64,000 nucleotides of DNA, taken from contig JBEKBS010000011.1 in NCBI GenBank assembly GCA_050015275.1, forward strand, positions 1 to 64,000, in the 5' to 3' direction. This document shows positions 56,294 through 64,000 of this stretch, in pieces (position 1 is the first letter of the stretch; each line of letters opens with the position of its first letter). The notes under the pieces are model-generated. The model made no database searches and had not been told where the DNA came from. It saw only the letters and a program-made list of their open reading frames with translations. The position numbers and the translations under genes are program-made. This stretch comes from DATKJS01 sp050015275. GTDB lineage: Bacteria > Acidobacteriota > Aminicenantia > Aminicenantales > Saccharicenantaceae.

Positions 56294-58117
56294 TCATCCG
56301 GCTCCGCCGCCCCCGCCGCCGCCTCCTCCGCCCCCGCCGCCGCTGAAACCTCCGCCGCCGCCCGAGGAATAGTGGGCGGCCGCGGTGCTGGCCTGGCTGA
56401 CGGCGGTGGCCATGTGCTCGATGCTGCTGATCATCCCGGCCAGGTTCCCGGTCGACAAGAAAGAGGCCTGGCTGGCTCCCGCGTACCACGCGGGGACCGC
56501 CGCATGCTCGTTCTGGAGGATGACCGGGAGGGCCTTGAGGATCTTCTTGGCGTTCCCGAAGAGGATCCCGAAAACAAGATAGTGCTCCCAGAGCCTCAAG
56601 GCCTCGGGCGGCAGTTCCTGGAATTCGGAGAAGTCATTAAGGAAATGACGGAAGGCCTTCCACATCTCGTTCTCGCGGGCCCAACCCTGGGTCCGCCGCT
56701 TCAGGGTCGGGATGAGGACGGAGGCCAGAACGAGCAGGACCAGGTTGAGGGTCAGGATCGCGACCGGCAGGGAAACCGCCAGGAAGACGTTCCGGGCCCT
56801 CAGGCTTGCGGGCTCGAGGAACCGCAGGGGTTTGGTCTCTTCCTTGATATCCTTAGCCCAGGACTGGTACCATTTCTGGAATTCCTGGGGCTCCTTTTTC
56901 AGATAGTCCTTGAGATTGTCCAGGGTCAGGGACGACCCTTTGCGGTCGCCTGACTCGCCCAGCTTGCCGAAAAGAAGGTCCAGGAGGTCGTGCTCATAGG
57001 GCCTTAGGGCTGGATCGTCGTCGAATTCCTTCCTCAGGGTGAGGCGCGTTTCGACCTTTTCCCTGGACCCGAAAAGGCCCTGCTTTTCCACGGTCTTGTC
57101 CTCCATCCCGACCCAGCCCCGGCGAGCCAGGTCGAAGATGGTGGCTGTGAAGGCCGCCGGCGTGATCCCGCGGCCCTCGCGCAGGAGCACCTGGACGAAG
57201 GCAGGTGGCAGGTCCGAGGGGAGCTCCCGGACATAGTCGGGGAGGCCGTCGAAACTGTAATCCTTTCCGATGTTCGACCACGTCCGGAAATAGAAAAGAA
57301 GCCAGAGGAGGGGTCCGACGATCTGCCACCCCCCCCAGATCCCGATGATCTTGAGCCACTTCTGCTTGTTCCTCTCCTGTTCCTCCCGGGTGCGCTGGAC
57401 CCGTTCGATGGTCTGCTGGACGAACCTCGCTTCCTCCTGTTTGATGGATCCCAGGGTCTCTCCGGTCGAGGGAACGCCGGCCACCGTCCCGGCCGGCCAG
57501 ACGCAACGGATCTCGATATATTGCCGGGAAGGCACGTCGAGGGCCGAGAACCGGGCCGTCCTTTCGTCCAGGACCTCGGCCCAGCCGGTCAGGGGGCCGT
57601 GACCCCAGACTTTGAGGTCAGCCTTGCTGGGGACCGGCTCGGGCAGCCGGACCTCGATCGAGACTTTCTTGGTCGGCCTGTCCCAGCCGTCGCCGATGAC
57701 TTGCCAGTAGAGCTCGGTAACGTCCGGGTAGCTTCGGATCCCCCTTCCTACCCTGTAATGGATGTGGAATGTCCGGCGTTCGTTCCGGGCCGAAAAGAAC
57801 CATTTTGCCGAGAACAGGCCATGATCCGACGACGTCTCGGCCCTCATCGGCCGGCCCTTCTCGTCGCTGACGCCGAATTCCGTCAGCGACACCCCGTAGC
57901 TTCGATTCATCCGGGTGATGGAGAGGGGGATCCGGAGGTAGGCAAAAGAGAAACTCCCCCTGAACTCGTAGGTCCGGAATTCATCGAGGAGAAAAGACCC
58001 GTCCTTTTCGACCGCCACCTCGACCCGGACTTCAGGGAAATAATAGTTCTTGGTTTCGGCCCTGATCGGCAAGGCCATCAGGGAAACGAAGAGGATGATG
58101 CCGGCCGCCCTTTTCAT
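56294..58117 (-). CDS. DUF2207 membrane protein
   Basis: 607 residues. A signal peptide is followed by a beta-rich extracytoplasmic part (YYFPEVRVEVAVEKDGSFLLDEFRTYEFRGSFSFAYLRIPL) matching DUF2207. One membrane helix (IIGIWGGWQIVGPLLWLLFYF, about 260-280) comes next, then a cytoplasmic winged-helix-like part and a second membrane segment (VFLAVSLPVAILTLNLVLLVLASVLI). It ends in an almost pure glycine tail (about 24 residues with S, F and A). The function is unknown. It starts 11 bp after the GH29 stop. Confidence 0.85.
   Translation of the reverse strand: MKRAAGIILFVSLMALPIRAETKNYYFPEVRVEVAVEKDGSFLLDEFRTYEFRGSFSFAYLRIPLSITRMNRSYGVSLTEFGVSDEKGRPMRAETSSDHGLFSAKWFFSARNERRTFHIHYRVGRGIRSYPDVTELYWQVIGDGWDRPTKKVSIEVRLPEPVPSKADLKVWGHGPLTGWAEVLDERTARFSALDVPSRQYIEIRCVWPAGTVAGVPSTGETLGSIKQEEARFVQQTIERVQRTREEQERNKQKWLKIIGIWGGWQIVGPLLWLLFYFRTWSNIGKDYSFDGLPDYVRELPSDLPPAFVQVLLREGRGITPAAFTATIFDLARRGWVGMEDKTVEKQGLFGSREKVETRLTLRKEFDDDPALRPYEHDLLDLLFGKLGESGDRKGSSLTLDNLKDYLKKEPQEFQKWYQSWAKDIKEETKPLRFLEPASLRARNVFLAVSLPVAILTLNLVLLVLASVLIPTLKRRTQGWARENEMWKAFRHFLNDFSEFQELPPEALRLWEHYLVFGILFGNAKKILKALPVILQNEHAAVPAWYAGASQASFLSTGNLAGMISSIEHMATAVSQASTAAAHYSSGGGGGFSGGGGGGGGGGGGGAG
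56297..56370. repeat. glycine-codon low-complexity repeat in the DUF2207 tail
   Basis: A (GGN)n run encoding about 20 glycines with FSG and AG interruptions, rich in CCG/CCC on the plus strand. Such tails are common in DUF2207 proteins and prone to slippage. Confidence 0.6.
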
Positions 58118-58128
58118 GGCCGTTCCCC

Positions 58129-59505
58129 CTATTTAAGGAAAATCTCGATCACGGGCACCTCGATGTCGGGCTTTTGGACAGGAAGCCTCAGTGTCACCGT
58201 ATTCTTCCCGTCCTCTCCCCGCTTGCCGGGCAGGAAGCCGGTCTCCATCCCTTTTTCGCTGAAAGCGACCTCGGAGGCGTCATGGAGGAGCTGGGCGTAG
58301 GCGACCCGCCCCGCGAACCCGTCCAGATGCAGGACGCCCATGGGCCATTCCAGCACATGGACATAAAGGCGCTTGGCGGCGGGGTTCGAGGTCAGAAGGC
58401 AGTTCGGAGGCACCGGGAATTCCGCGGGCGCCTGAGTGCAGCCGTAGACGGACCGCCCGTTGTACTTCATCCACTGGCCGATGCCCTGGAGGCGGTCGAG
58501 GGCCCTCTGGTCGAGAGTTCCGCGGCCCGTCGGACCCACGTTGAGAATGAGGTTGCCTCCCTTGCTGACCGTTTCGACCAGCATGACGATGAGTTGCCGC
58601 ACGGATTTCCAGGTCGATTCGTCCCGATAGTATCCCCAGGAGCCGGAAAAGGTCTGACACGTCTCCCATGGGACCGGCCGGCCTTCAGCCCGGACCCATT
58701 CCCTGGGCATGAACTGCTCGGGTGTCCGGTAGTCCCAGCCGCCGGGGACGTCGAGAAGGTCCAGGCGGTCGTTGACAATGATCCCCGGCTGGAGCTCCCT
58801 GATCATTTTGATCAGCTTCTCCGACCGCCAGTCGTTCCGGCCTTTCCCGTCCGGCCCGGGGAACGAATAATCCAGGAACAGGACGTCGATCTTGCCGAAC
58901 TCCGTCAGGAGCTCCCTGACCTGGCCGAACAGGTAGTCCACGTACTTGTTAAAATCGCGGCCCTTGGCCTTCGCCGCGAATTCTTGGTCGTCGCGCATCG
59001 GGTGGTAAAGGTCGACGGTATACTCCGGGTGGTGCCAATCCAGGAGCGAGTAGTAGAACCCGACCCGGAGGCCCTCGGCCCGCATGGCCTCGACTAGCGC
59101 TCTGAGGAGGTCCTTCCCGACGGGCGTTTTGGGGGCCTTATAGTCCGTGAGCTTGGAGTCCCAGAGGCAGAACCCTTCATGATGCTTGGCGGTCACGACG
59201 AAGTACTTCATACCCGCGTTCTTGGCGGCCCGGGCCCACTCGGCCGGATTGTAAAGGTCGGGATCGAAATGGTCGAAGTACTTCCGGTAGGCCTCGTCCG
59301 TGATCCTCTCCCGGTTCTTGACCCATTCGTGGCGGGCCGGGAGGGCGTAGAGTCCCCAGTGGATGAACATGCCGAACCGGGCCTCCGTCCACCACTTCAT
59401 CCGGGCTTCCTTCTCGTCCGCCGTCTCCGGCCTCGCCGGCAGGACCGAAGCCGACACCGTGGTCCCGAAGATCAAGACGGCCATCCAGATAAGGAACCGG
59501 GACAT
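58129..59505 (-). CDS. alpha-L-fucosidase, GH29
   Basis: 458 residues with a signal sequence (RFLIWMAVLIFGTTVSASVLPARP). GH29 motifs include EARFGMFIHWGLYALPARHEW, TAKHHEGFCLWDSKLTDY (HHEGF 108-112), and the nucleophile region IDVLFLDYSFPG (D212). It hydrolyses alpha-L-fucosides. The DUF2207, NTF2-like and DUF4342 genes follow on the same strand at short distances, so they may share its transcript. Confidence 0.94.
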   Translation of the reverse strand: MSRFLIWMAVLIFGTTVSASVLPARPETADEKEARMKWWTEARFGMFIHWGLYALPARHEWVKNRERITDEAYRKYFDHFDPDLYNPAEWARAAKNAGMKYFVVTAKHHEGFCLWDSKLTDYKAPKTPVGKDLLRALVEAMRAEGLRVGFYYSLLDWHHPEYTVDLYHPMRDDQEFAAKAKGRDFNKYVDYLFGQVRELLTEFGKIDVLFLDYSFPGPDGKGRNDWRSEKLIKMIRELQPGIIVNDRLDLLDVPGGWDYRTPEQFMPREWVRAEGRPVPWETCQTFSGSWGYYRDESTWKSVRQLIVMLVETVSKGGNLILNVGPTGRGTLDQRALDRLQGIGQWMKYNGRSVYGCTQAPAEFPVPPNCLLTSNPAAKRLYVHVLEWPMGVLHLDGFAGRVAYAQLLHDASEVAFSEKGMETGFLPGKRGEDGKNTVTLRLPVQKPDIEVPVIEIFLK

Positions 59506-59537
59506 GGATGCTCCTTTGGCGGATTCAAGATGAGTTC

Positions 59538-59566
59538 TTTTTATCTTAGACGGGCGGGAAAATCAA
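59538..59566 (-). promoter_or_regulatory. probable promoter of the GH29 unit
   Basis: On the minus strand, TTGATT (59566-59561), a 17-bp spacer and TAAAAA (59543-59538), about 32 nt before the GH29 ATG. Confidence 0.3.
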
Positions 59567-59577
59567 GCCCTGAGCCC

Positions 59578-59940
59578 TCAGGTCTTTGGGCGGCTTTTCC
59601 CGTAGACATGGTCGATCAGGGCCAGCTCAGTCTCGGGGTCGATCCCGACGAATTCGAGTCCCATGTCATAGACGTCTTCCCCGATGAGCGCGTTGACCCA
59701 GCGGACCTCGGCCAGGGCTTGGACCCTCTTGCGCGATTTCGTCAGGCTGATCTCTACCCTAACCCGGGAGCCGACCGCGAGCGGAGCGTTCGTCATGATC
59801 CTGATTCCGCCGACGGAAAGGTCCTTGGTCAGGCAATAGTAAGATTCTTTTTTTGTTCCCTGAGGGCTGCCGTCGGGGACCGGGTTGAGGATGACCTTGT
59901 TCTCTTCCTTGATCCTCGGGTCCCGTCGCCGTTCTTTCAT
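59578..59940 (-). CDS. PilZ domain protein
   Basis: 120 residues. The cyclic-di-GMP motif set is intact: RxxxR in the N-terminus (RRDPR) and D-x-S-x-x-G in DLSVGGIRI, followed by the beta-barrel signature LAVGSRVRVEISL and ALAEVRWV. It probably responds to cyclic di-GMP, and its target is unknown. A more upstream in-frame ATG (59949) abuts the GGAAGGAA site, so 59940 (MKERRRDPR) is the likelier start. It is isolated, 145 bp from its upstream neighbour. Confidence 0.9.
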   Translation of the reverse strand: MKERRRDPRIKEENKVILNPVPDGSPQGTKKESYYCLTKDLSVGGIRIMTNAPLAVGSRVRVEISLTKSRKRVQALAEVRWVNALIGEDVYDMGLEFVGIDPETELALIDHVYGKSRPKT

Positions 59941-60085
59941 GCTCCGCATTTCCTTCCGCTCAAGAAACGATTTTCGTTTCGCCCCATCCGCCGGGGCTCA
60001 AGCCCTCCACGCGCCCTCGATGGAATCAAGGATAACAGAGACTTGGAAACCGGTCAAACGCCTCCTCATCCCCATGTCCAACTGC

Positions 60086-61603
60086 TCATCTTGACGGCCC
60101 GTCGGCCCCGTAGATGACCGCGGACCGGAGGATGAGCTCGGCCCCGGCCGTCGGATTCAGGACGCTGACGATCAACCGGTGCTTCCCCGGTGCCAGACCG
60201 TAAGCCCAGAAAAGCGGGTCCCGCCGCCAGTGTTCATCCGTCGCGAGGTCGCAGGTCTCGACGGGCTTGCCATCCACCTGGATTCCCGCCTTGAACACAT
60301 GCTCGTCTTTCCCTGTCCGCCTCGCTTCCCCGCCGACCACGATCCCCGTCCCTTCGAAATCGAGCGCGTATTCGTTCTGCAAGCGCACGGCGAGCTCCCT
60401 TTTTTCGGTCGGGCGGAGCCCTGAAAAATTGACTTCGAGCCGAACGGGCCGGATCTCCCCCGAGTTGATGATCACGTCCCTACCCTGGATCCTCCCCCCG
60501 TTCTTCTTGACCATGCCCAGGGCCTGCTCGAAGGAAAACCCGCAGGCCTCCGTCAGGCTGAAATCCATGTACGGGAACTTGGCTGCCTCGACGGCATCGA
60601 GACCGGATCTCCAGATCGCGGGGATTTTCCGGAACCCCAAGACCGTCCCCAGGATGCCACCGGCGGTGGCCGGGTTGCAGTCGGAATCGTCCCCGCACCT
60701 GGCGCTGATCTCCAGGGTCCGCCCGAAATCGCCGTTCCCGTAAAGGAGGCCGATAAGGACCCAAGCTGCGTTGATCTTGGCATCGATGTTGAAAGCCGAA
60801 AAAACCCCATCGGGACAGCCGATGTCCTCGGACCATTTCCTCTGGACCCGGAACCAGGTCCCTTTCCCGTCCCCCGGGCTCTCCCTGTGCCAGCGGAGGA
60901 CATCGCTCATGACGGCGTGGAAACGGCTGGCCTCGGGAATGACCTTGAGGGCCTCGCTCGCGATGTGTTCCACATTGTCGGAAACGAACGCCAAGGCGTA
61001 CATCGCCGCGATGTAAACGCCGCCGTACCAGCCATCGCCGGAGTTCATGATATGGCCGACCCGGTCACAGATCTCGGCCGCTACGGGAACCATGCCCGGC
61101 GACATGAGCCCCGCGAAGTCGGCCTCGATCTGGAAATCGATGTCGTCGGCATGCGGGTTGTTCCGCCAGTGGCCGGAGGCGGGCGGCGCGAGCCCGCGCT
61201 TGATGTTGGCCCGGGCCATCTGGTTGGCATGCCAGAGGGGATACGGGGCGTGCGCGAAGGCGCTGGCCAGCGCGTGGGCCGGGGCTTCGAGGCCTTCCTT
61301 CCTGAAAACGTCGACGAAGGTCAGGTTCATGTAGACATCGTCGTAGAGCCCCGGCGAGTTCTTGAAGGCCCACGGGATGGCCTGGCCGCTCCAGGCGAGC
61401 GGTTGGTAGTCCTGGATGATCGTTCCCTGGAAGCGGAATTCCGTAGGCCCCCCGTAGGTGCAACCGACGACCTTGCCGGCCCACCCGCCCCTGATCTTGT
61501 CCTGGAGAACATCCTTGGGGATCCGATAGGTCTCGGCGGCCGTCGCAGACGCGACCAGACCCGCCAGACAAATTCCGACCCAGCATCTTCTTCTTCCAAC
61601 CAT
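60086..61603 (-). CDS. exported ADP-ribosylglycohydrolase-family protein
   Basis: 505 residues with a signal peptide (WVGICLAGLVASATAAET). The ARH fold is seen in DKIRGGWAGKVVGCTYGG, the metal-site aspartates in LYDDVYM, and GDDSDCNPATAGG (304-316). A C-terminal beta domain (LRPTEKRELAVRLQNEYALDFEG...GKHRLIVSVLNPTAGAELILRSAVIYG) is appended. Family members usually remove ADP-ribose in the cytosol. This one appears exported, and the substrate is uncertain. ATG 61603 (GGAGG at 6 nt) is preferred to GTG 61609. Confidence 0.83.
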   Translation of the reverse strand: MVGRRRCWVGICLAGLVASATAAETYRIPKDVLQDKIRGGWAGKVVGCTYGGPTEFRFQGTIIQDYQPLAWSGQAIPWAFKNSPGLYDDVYMNLTFVDVFRKEGLEAPAHALASAFAHAPYPLWHANQMARANIKRGLAPPASGHWRNNPHADDIDFQIEADFAGLMSPGMVPVAAEICDRVGHIMNSGDGWYGGVYIAAMYALAFVSDNVEHIASEALKVIPEASRFHAVMSDVLRWHRESPGDGKGTWFRVQRKWSEDIGCPDGVFSAFNIDAKINAAWVLIGLLYGNGDFGRTLEISARCGDDSDCNPATAGGILGTVLGFRKIPAIWRSGLDAVEAAKFPYMDFSLTEACGFSFEQALGMVKKNGGRIQGRDVIINSGEIRPVRLEVNFSGLRPTEKRELAVRLQNEYALDFEGTGIVVGGEARRTGKDEHVFKAGIQVDGKPVETCDLATDEHWRRDPLFWAYGLAPGKHRLIVSVLNPTAGAELILRSAVIYGADGPSR

Positions 61604-61721
61604 GCTCACCTCCGGTCCTGAGCGATCGCCGCGACGGACCCCGTCCGGCGGCCCCTTGGGGGGTTATCTTCCAAGAGTCCATAAATGGAAAGTCGTGCCT
61701 TTCGCAGGGGCCTCCAGGGCT

Positions 61722-61750
61722 TTGACATTTTCCATGACGGGAAGTAGGAT
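61722..61750 (+). promoter_or_regulatory. promoter of the acyl-CoA synthetase gene
   Basis: TTGACA (61722-61727), a 17-bp spacer and TAGGAT (61745-61750). The consensus -35 is perfect. The leader to ATG 61782 is about 25 nt. Confidence 0.6.
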
Positions 61751-61781
61751 GAGGACACTCTTTCCGCCGAGGAGGGTGAAC

Positions 61782-63692
61782 ATGGCGGAACGGACTCTCC
61801 CTCAACTTTTTGAGGACAGCGTCAGGGCCTATCCATCGAACGTCCTGATGTGGGAAAAAAAGGACGGCCGCTATCAGGGGACGACCTATGCGGAAATGCG
61901 CCGGCGCGTTTATGCCTTCGCCGCCGGGCTCAGGGGACTGGGCCTGGCCAAGGGGGACCGGGCCGCCCTTATTTCCGAGGGCAGGAACGACTGGGTCATG
62001 AGCGAGCTGGCCATTTTATACGTCGGGGCCGTCAACGTGCCGATCTCCGTCAAGATCGACGAACTTTCCGACCTCAAGTTCCGGCTGGCCCATTCGGGAT
62101 GCAGGATGGCCATCGTCTCCGGGACGCAGGTCGCCAAGATCCGTCAGGTTAAAAAAGACCTGCCGGACCTCGAAAAAACGATTATCCTGGACGGAATGCC
62201 TTCCTTCGAGGCCGACGAGATCTTCGCCGGCGAGGTCCTCAGGCGTGGCGAACAGGACCTCCGAACCTGTCAGAAAGAATTCGATGAAATCTGGCCGGCG
62301 GTCAGGGAAACCGATTACGCCAATATCTGCTACACATCCGGAACCACGGCCGACCCCAAGGGCATCATTCTGACCCACCGGAACTATACAGCGAACATCG
62401 ACCAGGGCCGGGGCCTGGTCGATTGCCCCGAATACTATGTCAGCCTGATCATCCTTCCCTGGGATCATGCCTTCGGCCACACCTGCGGGATTTACAGCCT
62501 GATGAAAAGCGGGGCGGCCATCGCCTCCGTCGAGTCCGGACGGACCGCCCTCGAAAGCTTGAAGAACGTCCCCCGGAACATCCAAGAAACCCGACCGCAT
62601 CTCCTCCTCAGCGTCCCCGCCCTGGCCAAGAATCTCCGGAATAACATCGAGAGGGGTGCCCGCGAAAAGGGGCCGGCGGTCGAGTCCCTCTTCAAGAGAG
62701 GCCTGAGGCTGGCTTACGGCTACAACGCCGAGGGCTGGAACAGAGGGAGAGGCTTCAGGAAGTTGAAAAAGCCGCTCTACTTTCTCTATGACAAGTTGAT
62801 CTTCAAGAAGATCCGGGCGAATTTCGGTGGCCGCCTGGAGTTCTTTGTCGGCGGCGGGGCCCTCCTGGACATCGAGCTCCAGCGGTTCTTCTACGCCCTC
62901 GGGATCCCCATGTTTCAGGGATACGGCTTGACCGAGGCGTCGCCCGTCATCTCCTCCAATAGCAAGAAGGCCCATAAATTGGGTTCGTCGGGCAAGGTTG
63001 CGCCGAACCTGGAGCTGAAGATCTGCGACGAAGCCGGGAACGCCCTTCCCGCCGGCGAGAAGGGGGAGATCGTCATCCGGGGCGAAAACGTCATGGCCGG
63101 CTACTGGAAGAACGACAAGGCGACCCGGGAGGTCCTCCGGGACGGCTGGCTCTATACGGGAGATATCGGACATGTCGACGAGGACGGCTTCCTTTATGTC
63201 CTGGGCCGGGTGAAGAGCCTGCTGATCGCCAACGACGGCGAGAAATACAGCCCCGAGGTCATCGAAGAGGCCGTCACAGACCACTCCCCCTACATCGAGC
63301 AGTTCATGCTTTTCAACAGCCAATCGCCCTATACGGTCGCCCTCCTGGTCCCCAACAAAGAGGCCATCGGCCGCTGGCTCAAAGAGAAAGGGCTCTCGGC
63401 CAGGACGCCGGAGGGCCAGGAGGCCGTCCTCAGGCTCCTCTCCGGGGAGATCGACGCGCTCCGCGAGGGCGGAAAATTCGGCGGGGAGTTCCCCGGGCGC
63501 TGGCTTCCCTCCGCCGTGGCCGTTCTCGGCGAGGGCTTCACCGAGCAGAACGGCCTCCTCAATTCCACGATGAAAATGGTCCGGGGCAAGATCGCCGATT
63601 TTTACAGGACCCGGATCGACTTCCTCTTCACGCCCGAGGCCAAGGACATCTGCAATCCCCAGAACAGGACCATCGTCGGCCGTTGGGAGTAA
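61782..63692 (+). CDS. long-chain acyl-CoA synthetase (AMP-forming)
   Basis: 636 residues. It is an ANL-family enzyme with the phosphate loop YTSGTTADPKG (184-194), GYGLTEASPVISSN and GDIGHVDEDGFLYVLGRVKSLLIANDGEKYSPEVIEEA, with the C-terminal lysine region. It activates fatty acids to acyl-CoA through acyl-AMP. The frame extends to 61602, but GAGGAGGGTG precedes ATG 61782. No other lipid genes are nearby. Confidence 0.92.
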   Translation: MAERTLPQLFEDSVRAYPSNVLMWEKKDGRYQGTTYAEMRRRVYAFAAGLRGLGLAKGDRAALISEGRNDWVMSELAILYVGAVNVPISVKIDELSDLKFRLAHSGCRMAIVSGTQVAKIRQVKKDLPDLEKTIILDGMPSFEADEIFAGEVLRRGEQDLRTCQKEFDEIWPAVRETDYANICYTSGTTADPKGIILTHRNYTANIDQGRGLVDCPEYYVSLIILPWDHAFGHTCGIYSLMKSGAAIASVESGRTALESLKNVPRNIQETRPHLLLSVPALAKNLRNNIERGAREKGPAVESLFKRGLRLAYGYNAEGWNRGRGFRKLKKPLYFLYDKLIFKKIRANFGGRLEFFVGGGALLDIELQRFFYALGIPMFQGYGLTEASPVISSNSKKAHKLGSSGKVAPNLELKICDEAGNALPAGEKGEIVIRGENVMAGYWKNDKATREVLRDGWLYTGDIGHVDEDGFLYVLGRVKSLLIANDGEKYSPEVIEEAVTDHSPYIEQFMLFNSQSPYTVALLVPNKEAIGRWLKEKGLSARTPEGQEAVLRLLSGEIDALREGGKFGGEFPGRWLPSAVAVLGEGFTEQNGLLNSTMKMVRGKIADFYRTRIDFLFTPEAKDICNPQNRTIVGRWE

Positions 63693-63728
63693 GTGTTTCC
63701 GGGATCCCCGCGCAGGCCCGCCGGTTTG

Positions 63729-63758
63729 TTGACAAGCCCGGCGTAACTAAGGTATGTA
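63729..63758 (+). promoter_or_regulatory. promoter of the terminal MFS gene
   Basis: TTGACA (63729-63734), an 18-bp spacer and TATGTA (63753-63758), about 24 nt upstream of ATG 63782. Confidence 0.4.
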
Positions 63759-63781
63759 GAAAGCCGCACGACGGAGGTCTC

Positions 63782-64000
63782 ATGAGCGTGAAGTTCCGCC
63801 TCGGCGCGATGATGTTTCTCCAGTACACGATCTGGGGATCGTGGATGCCCGTGCTTTCGGCCTATCTCCAGAACAATCTGGGATTCAACGGCGTTCAGAC
63901 CAGTCTTATCTATAGCCTCTTGCCTTTGGCCACCATCATCTCGCCTTTTGTCGGCGGGCAATTCGCCGACCGCTGGTTCCCGACCCAGAAAGTCATCGCG
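63782..64000 (+). CDS. nucleoside:H+ symporter-like MFS transporter (partial)
   Basis: The first 73 codons of a membrane transporter, cut by the window end. MSVKFRLGAMMFLQYTIWGSWMPVL and a second helix ending FVGGQFADRWFPTQKVIA match the NupG/YegT nucleoside symporter group of MFS (the ADRWF turn). GGAGGTC precedes ATG 63782. The rest of the gene and the substrate cannot be seen. Confidence 0.8.
   Translation, partial: MSVKFRLGAMMFLQYTIWGSWMPVLSAYLQNNLGFNGVQTSLIYSLLPLATIISPFVGGQFADRWFPTQKVIA

Overview
The window is GC-rich (about 60 %), gene-dense bacterial chromosome, with no phage, IS element, CRISPR array or defence island. Several features suggest a Gram-negative, fermentative or anaerobic, polymer-degrading bacterium of the Acidobacteriota/Candidatus Aminicenantes kind. 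These are a single-chain pyruvate:ferredoxin oxidoreductase, outer-membrane and lipoprotein genes, many secreted glycosidases, and two very large secreted Asp-box (VPS10/sortilin-like) proteins. The phylum assignment is an inference from gene content, not a phylogenetic result.

Layout. 1-1000: a small exported DUF4440 protein and the initiator tRNA-fMet. 1040-6810: nuoJKLMN, the distal membrane arm of complex I, with its own promoter and no nuoA-I beside it. 6930-9000: an MFS transporter and a short-chain dehydrogenase. 9040-10800: the RNase P RNA gene, whose 5' end is overlapped by the 3' end of an NtrC-type sigma-54 response regulator. 10900-13700: an active/inactive pair of M16 proteases. 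13740-17260: nifJ/por. 17370-20020: the dnaX-ybaB-recR operon. 20130-26760: an EamA transporter and amino-acid genes (ornithine aminotransferase, homoserine dehydrogenase, threonine synthase, D-cysteine desulfhydrase-like), interleaved with two tRNA-Ser genes and tadA.

27060-46220: secreted and envelope functions: a VPS10-like protein with a saccharopine-dehydrogenase-like enzyme, an Omp85-type barrel, GH38 alpha-mannosidase, MscL with a zinc ribbon, GH127, and gamma-glutamyltransferase. This is followed by a compact plus-strand operon encoding a multi-cofactor amine/amino-acid dehydrogenase (a fused 2Fe-2S/FAD/4Fe-4S/BFD subunit plus a DAO-type flavoprotein), an aldo-keto reductase and a clan-D-like glycosidase lipoprotein. 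46270-49100: a BtuFCD/FecBCD-type metal-chelate ABC importer. 49180-61600: a CBM9-like protein, GH20 hexosaminidase, the second VPS10-like protein, DUF4342, an NTF2-like protein, DUF2207, GH29 fucosidase, PilZ, and an exported ADP-ribosylglycohydrolase-fold protein. The window closes with a long-chain acyl-CoA synthetase and the start of a nucleoside:H+ symporter-like MFS gene.

Together the secreted mannosidase, hexosaminidase, fucosidase, galactosidase-like and arabinofuranosidase-like enzymes could strip complex glycans or glycoproteins. The peptidases, aminotransferase, amino-acid dehydrogenase complex and pyruvate oxidoreductase could then ferment the released amino acids and sugars. Several promoters share an extended -10 motif, TGTGCTATAAT.
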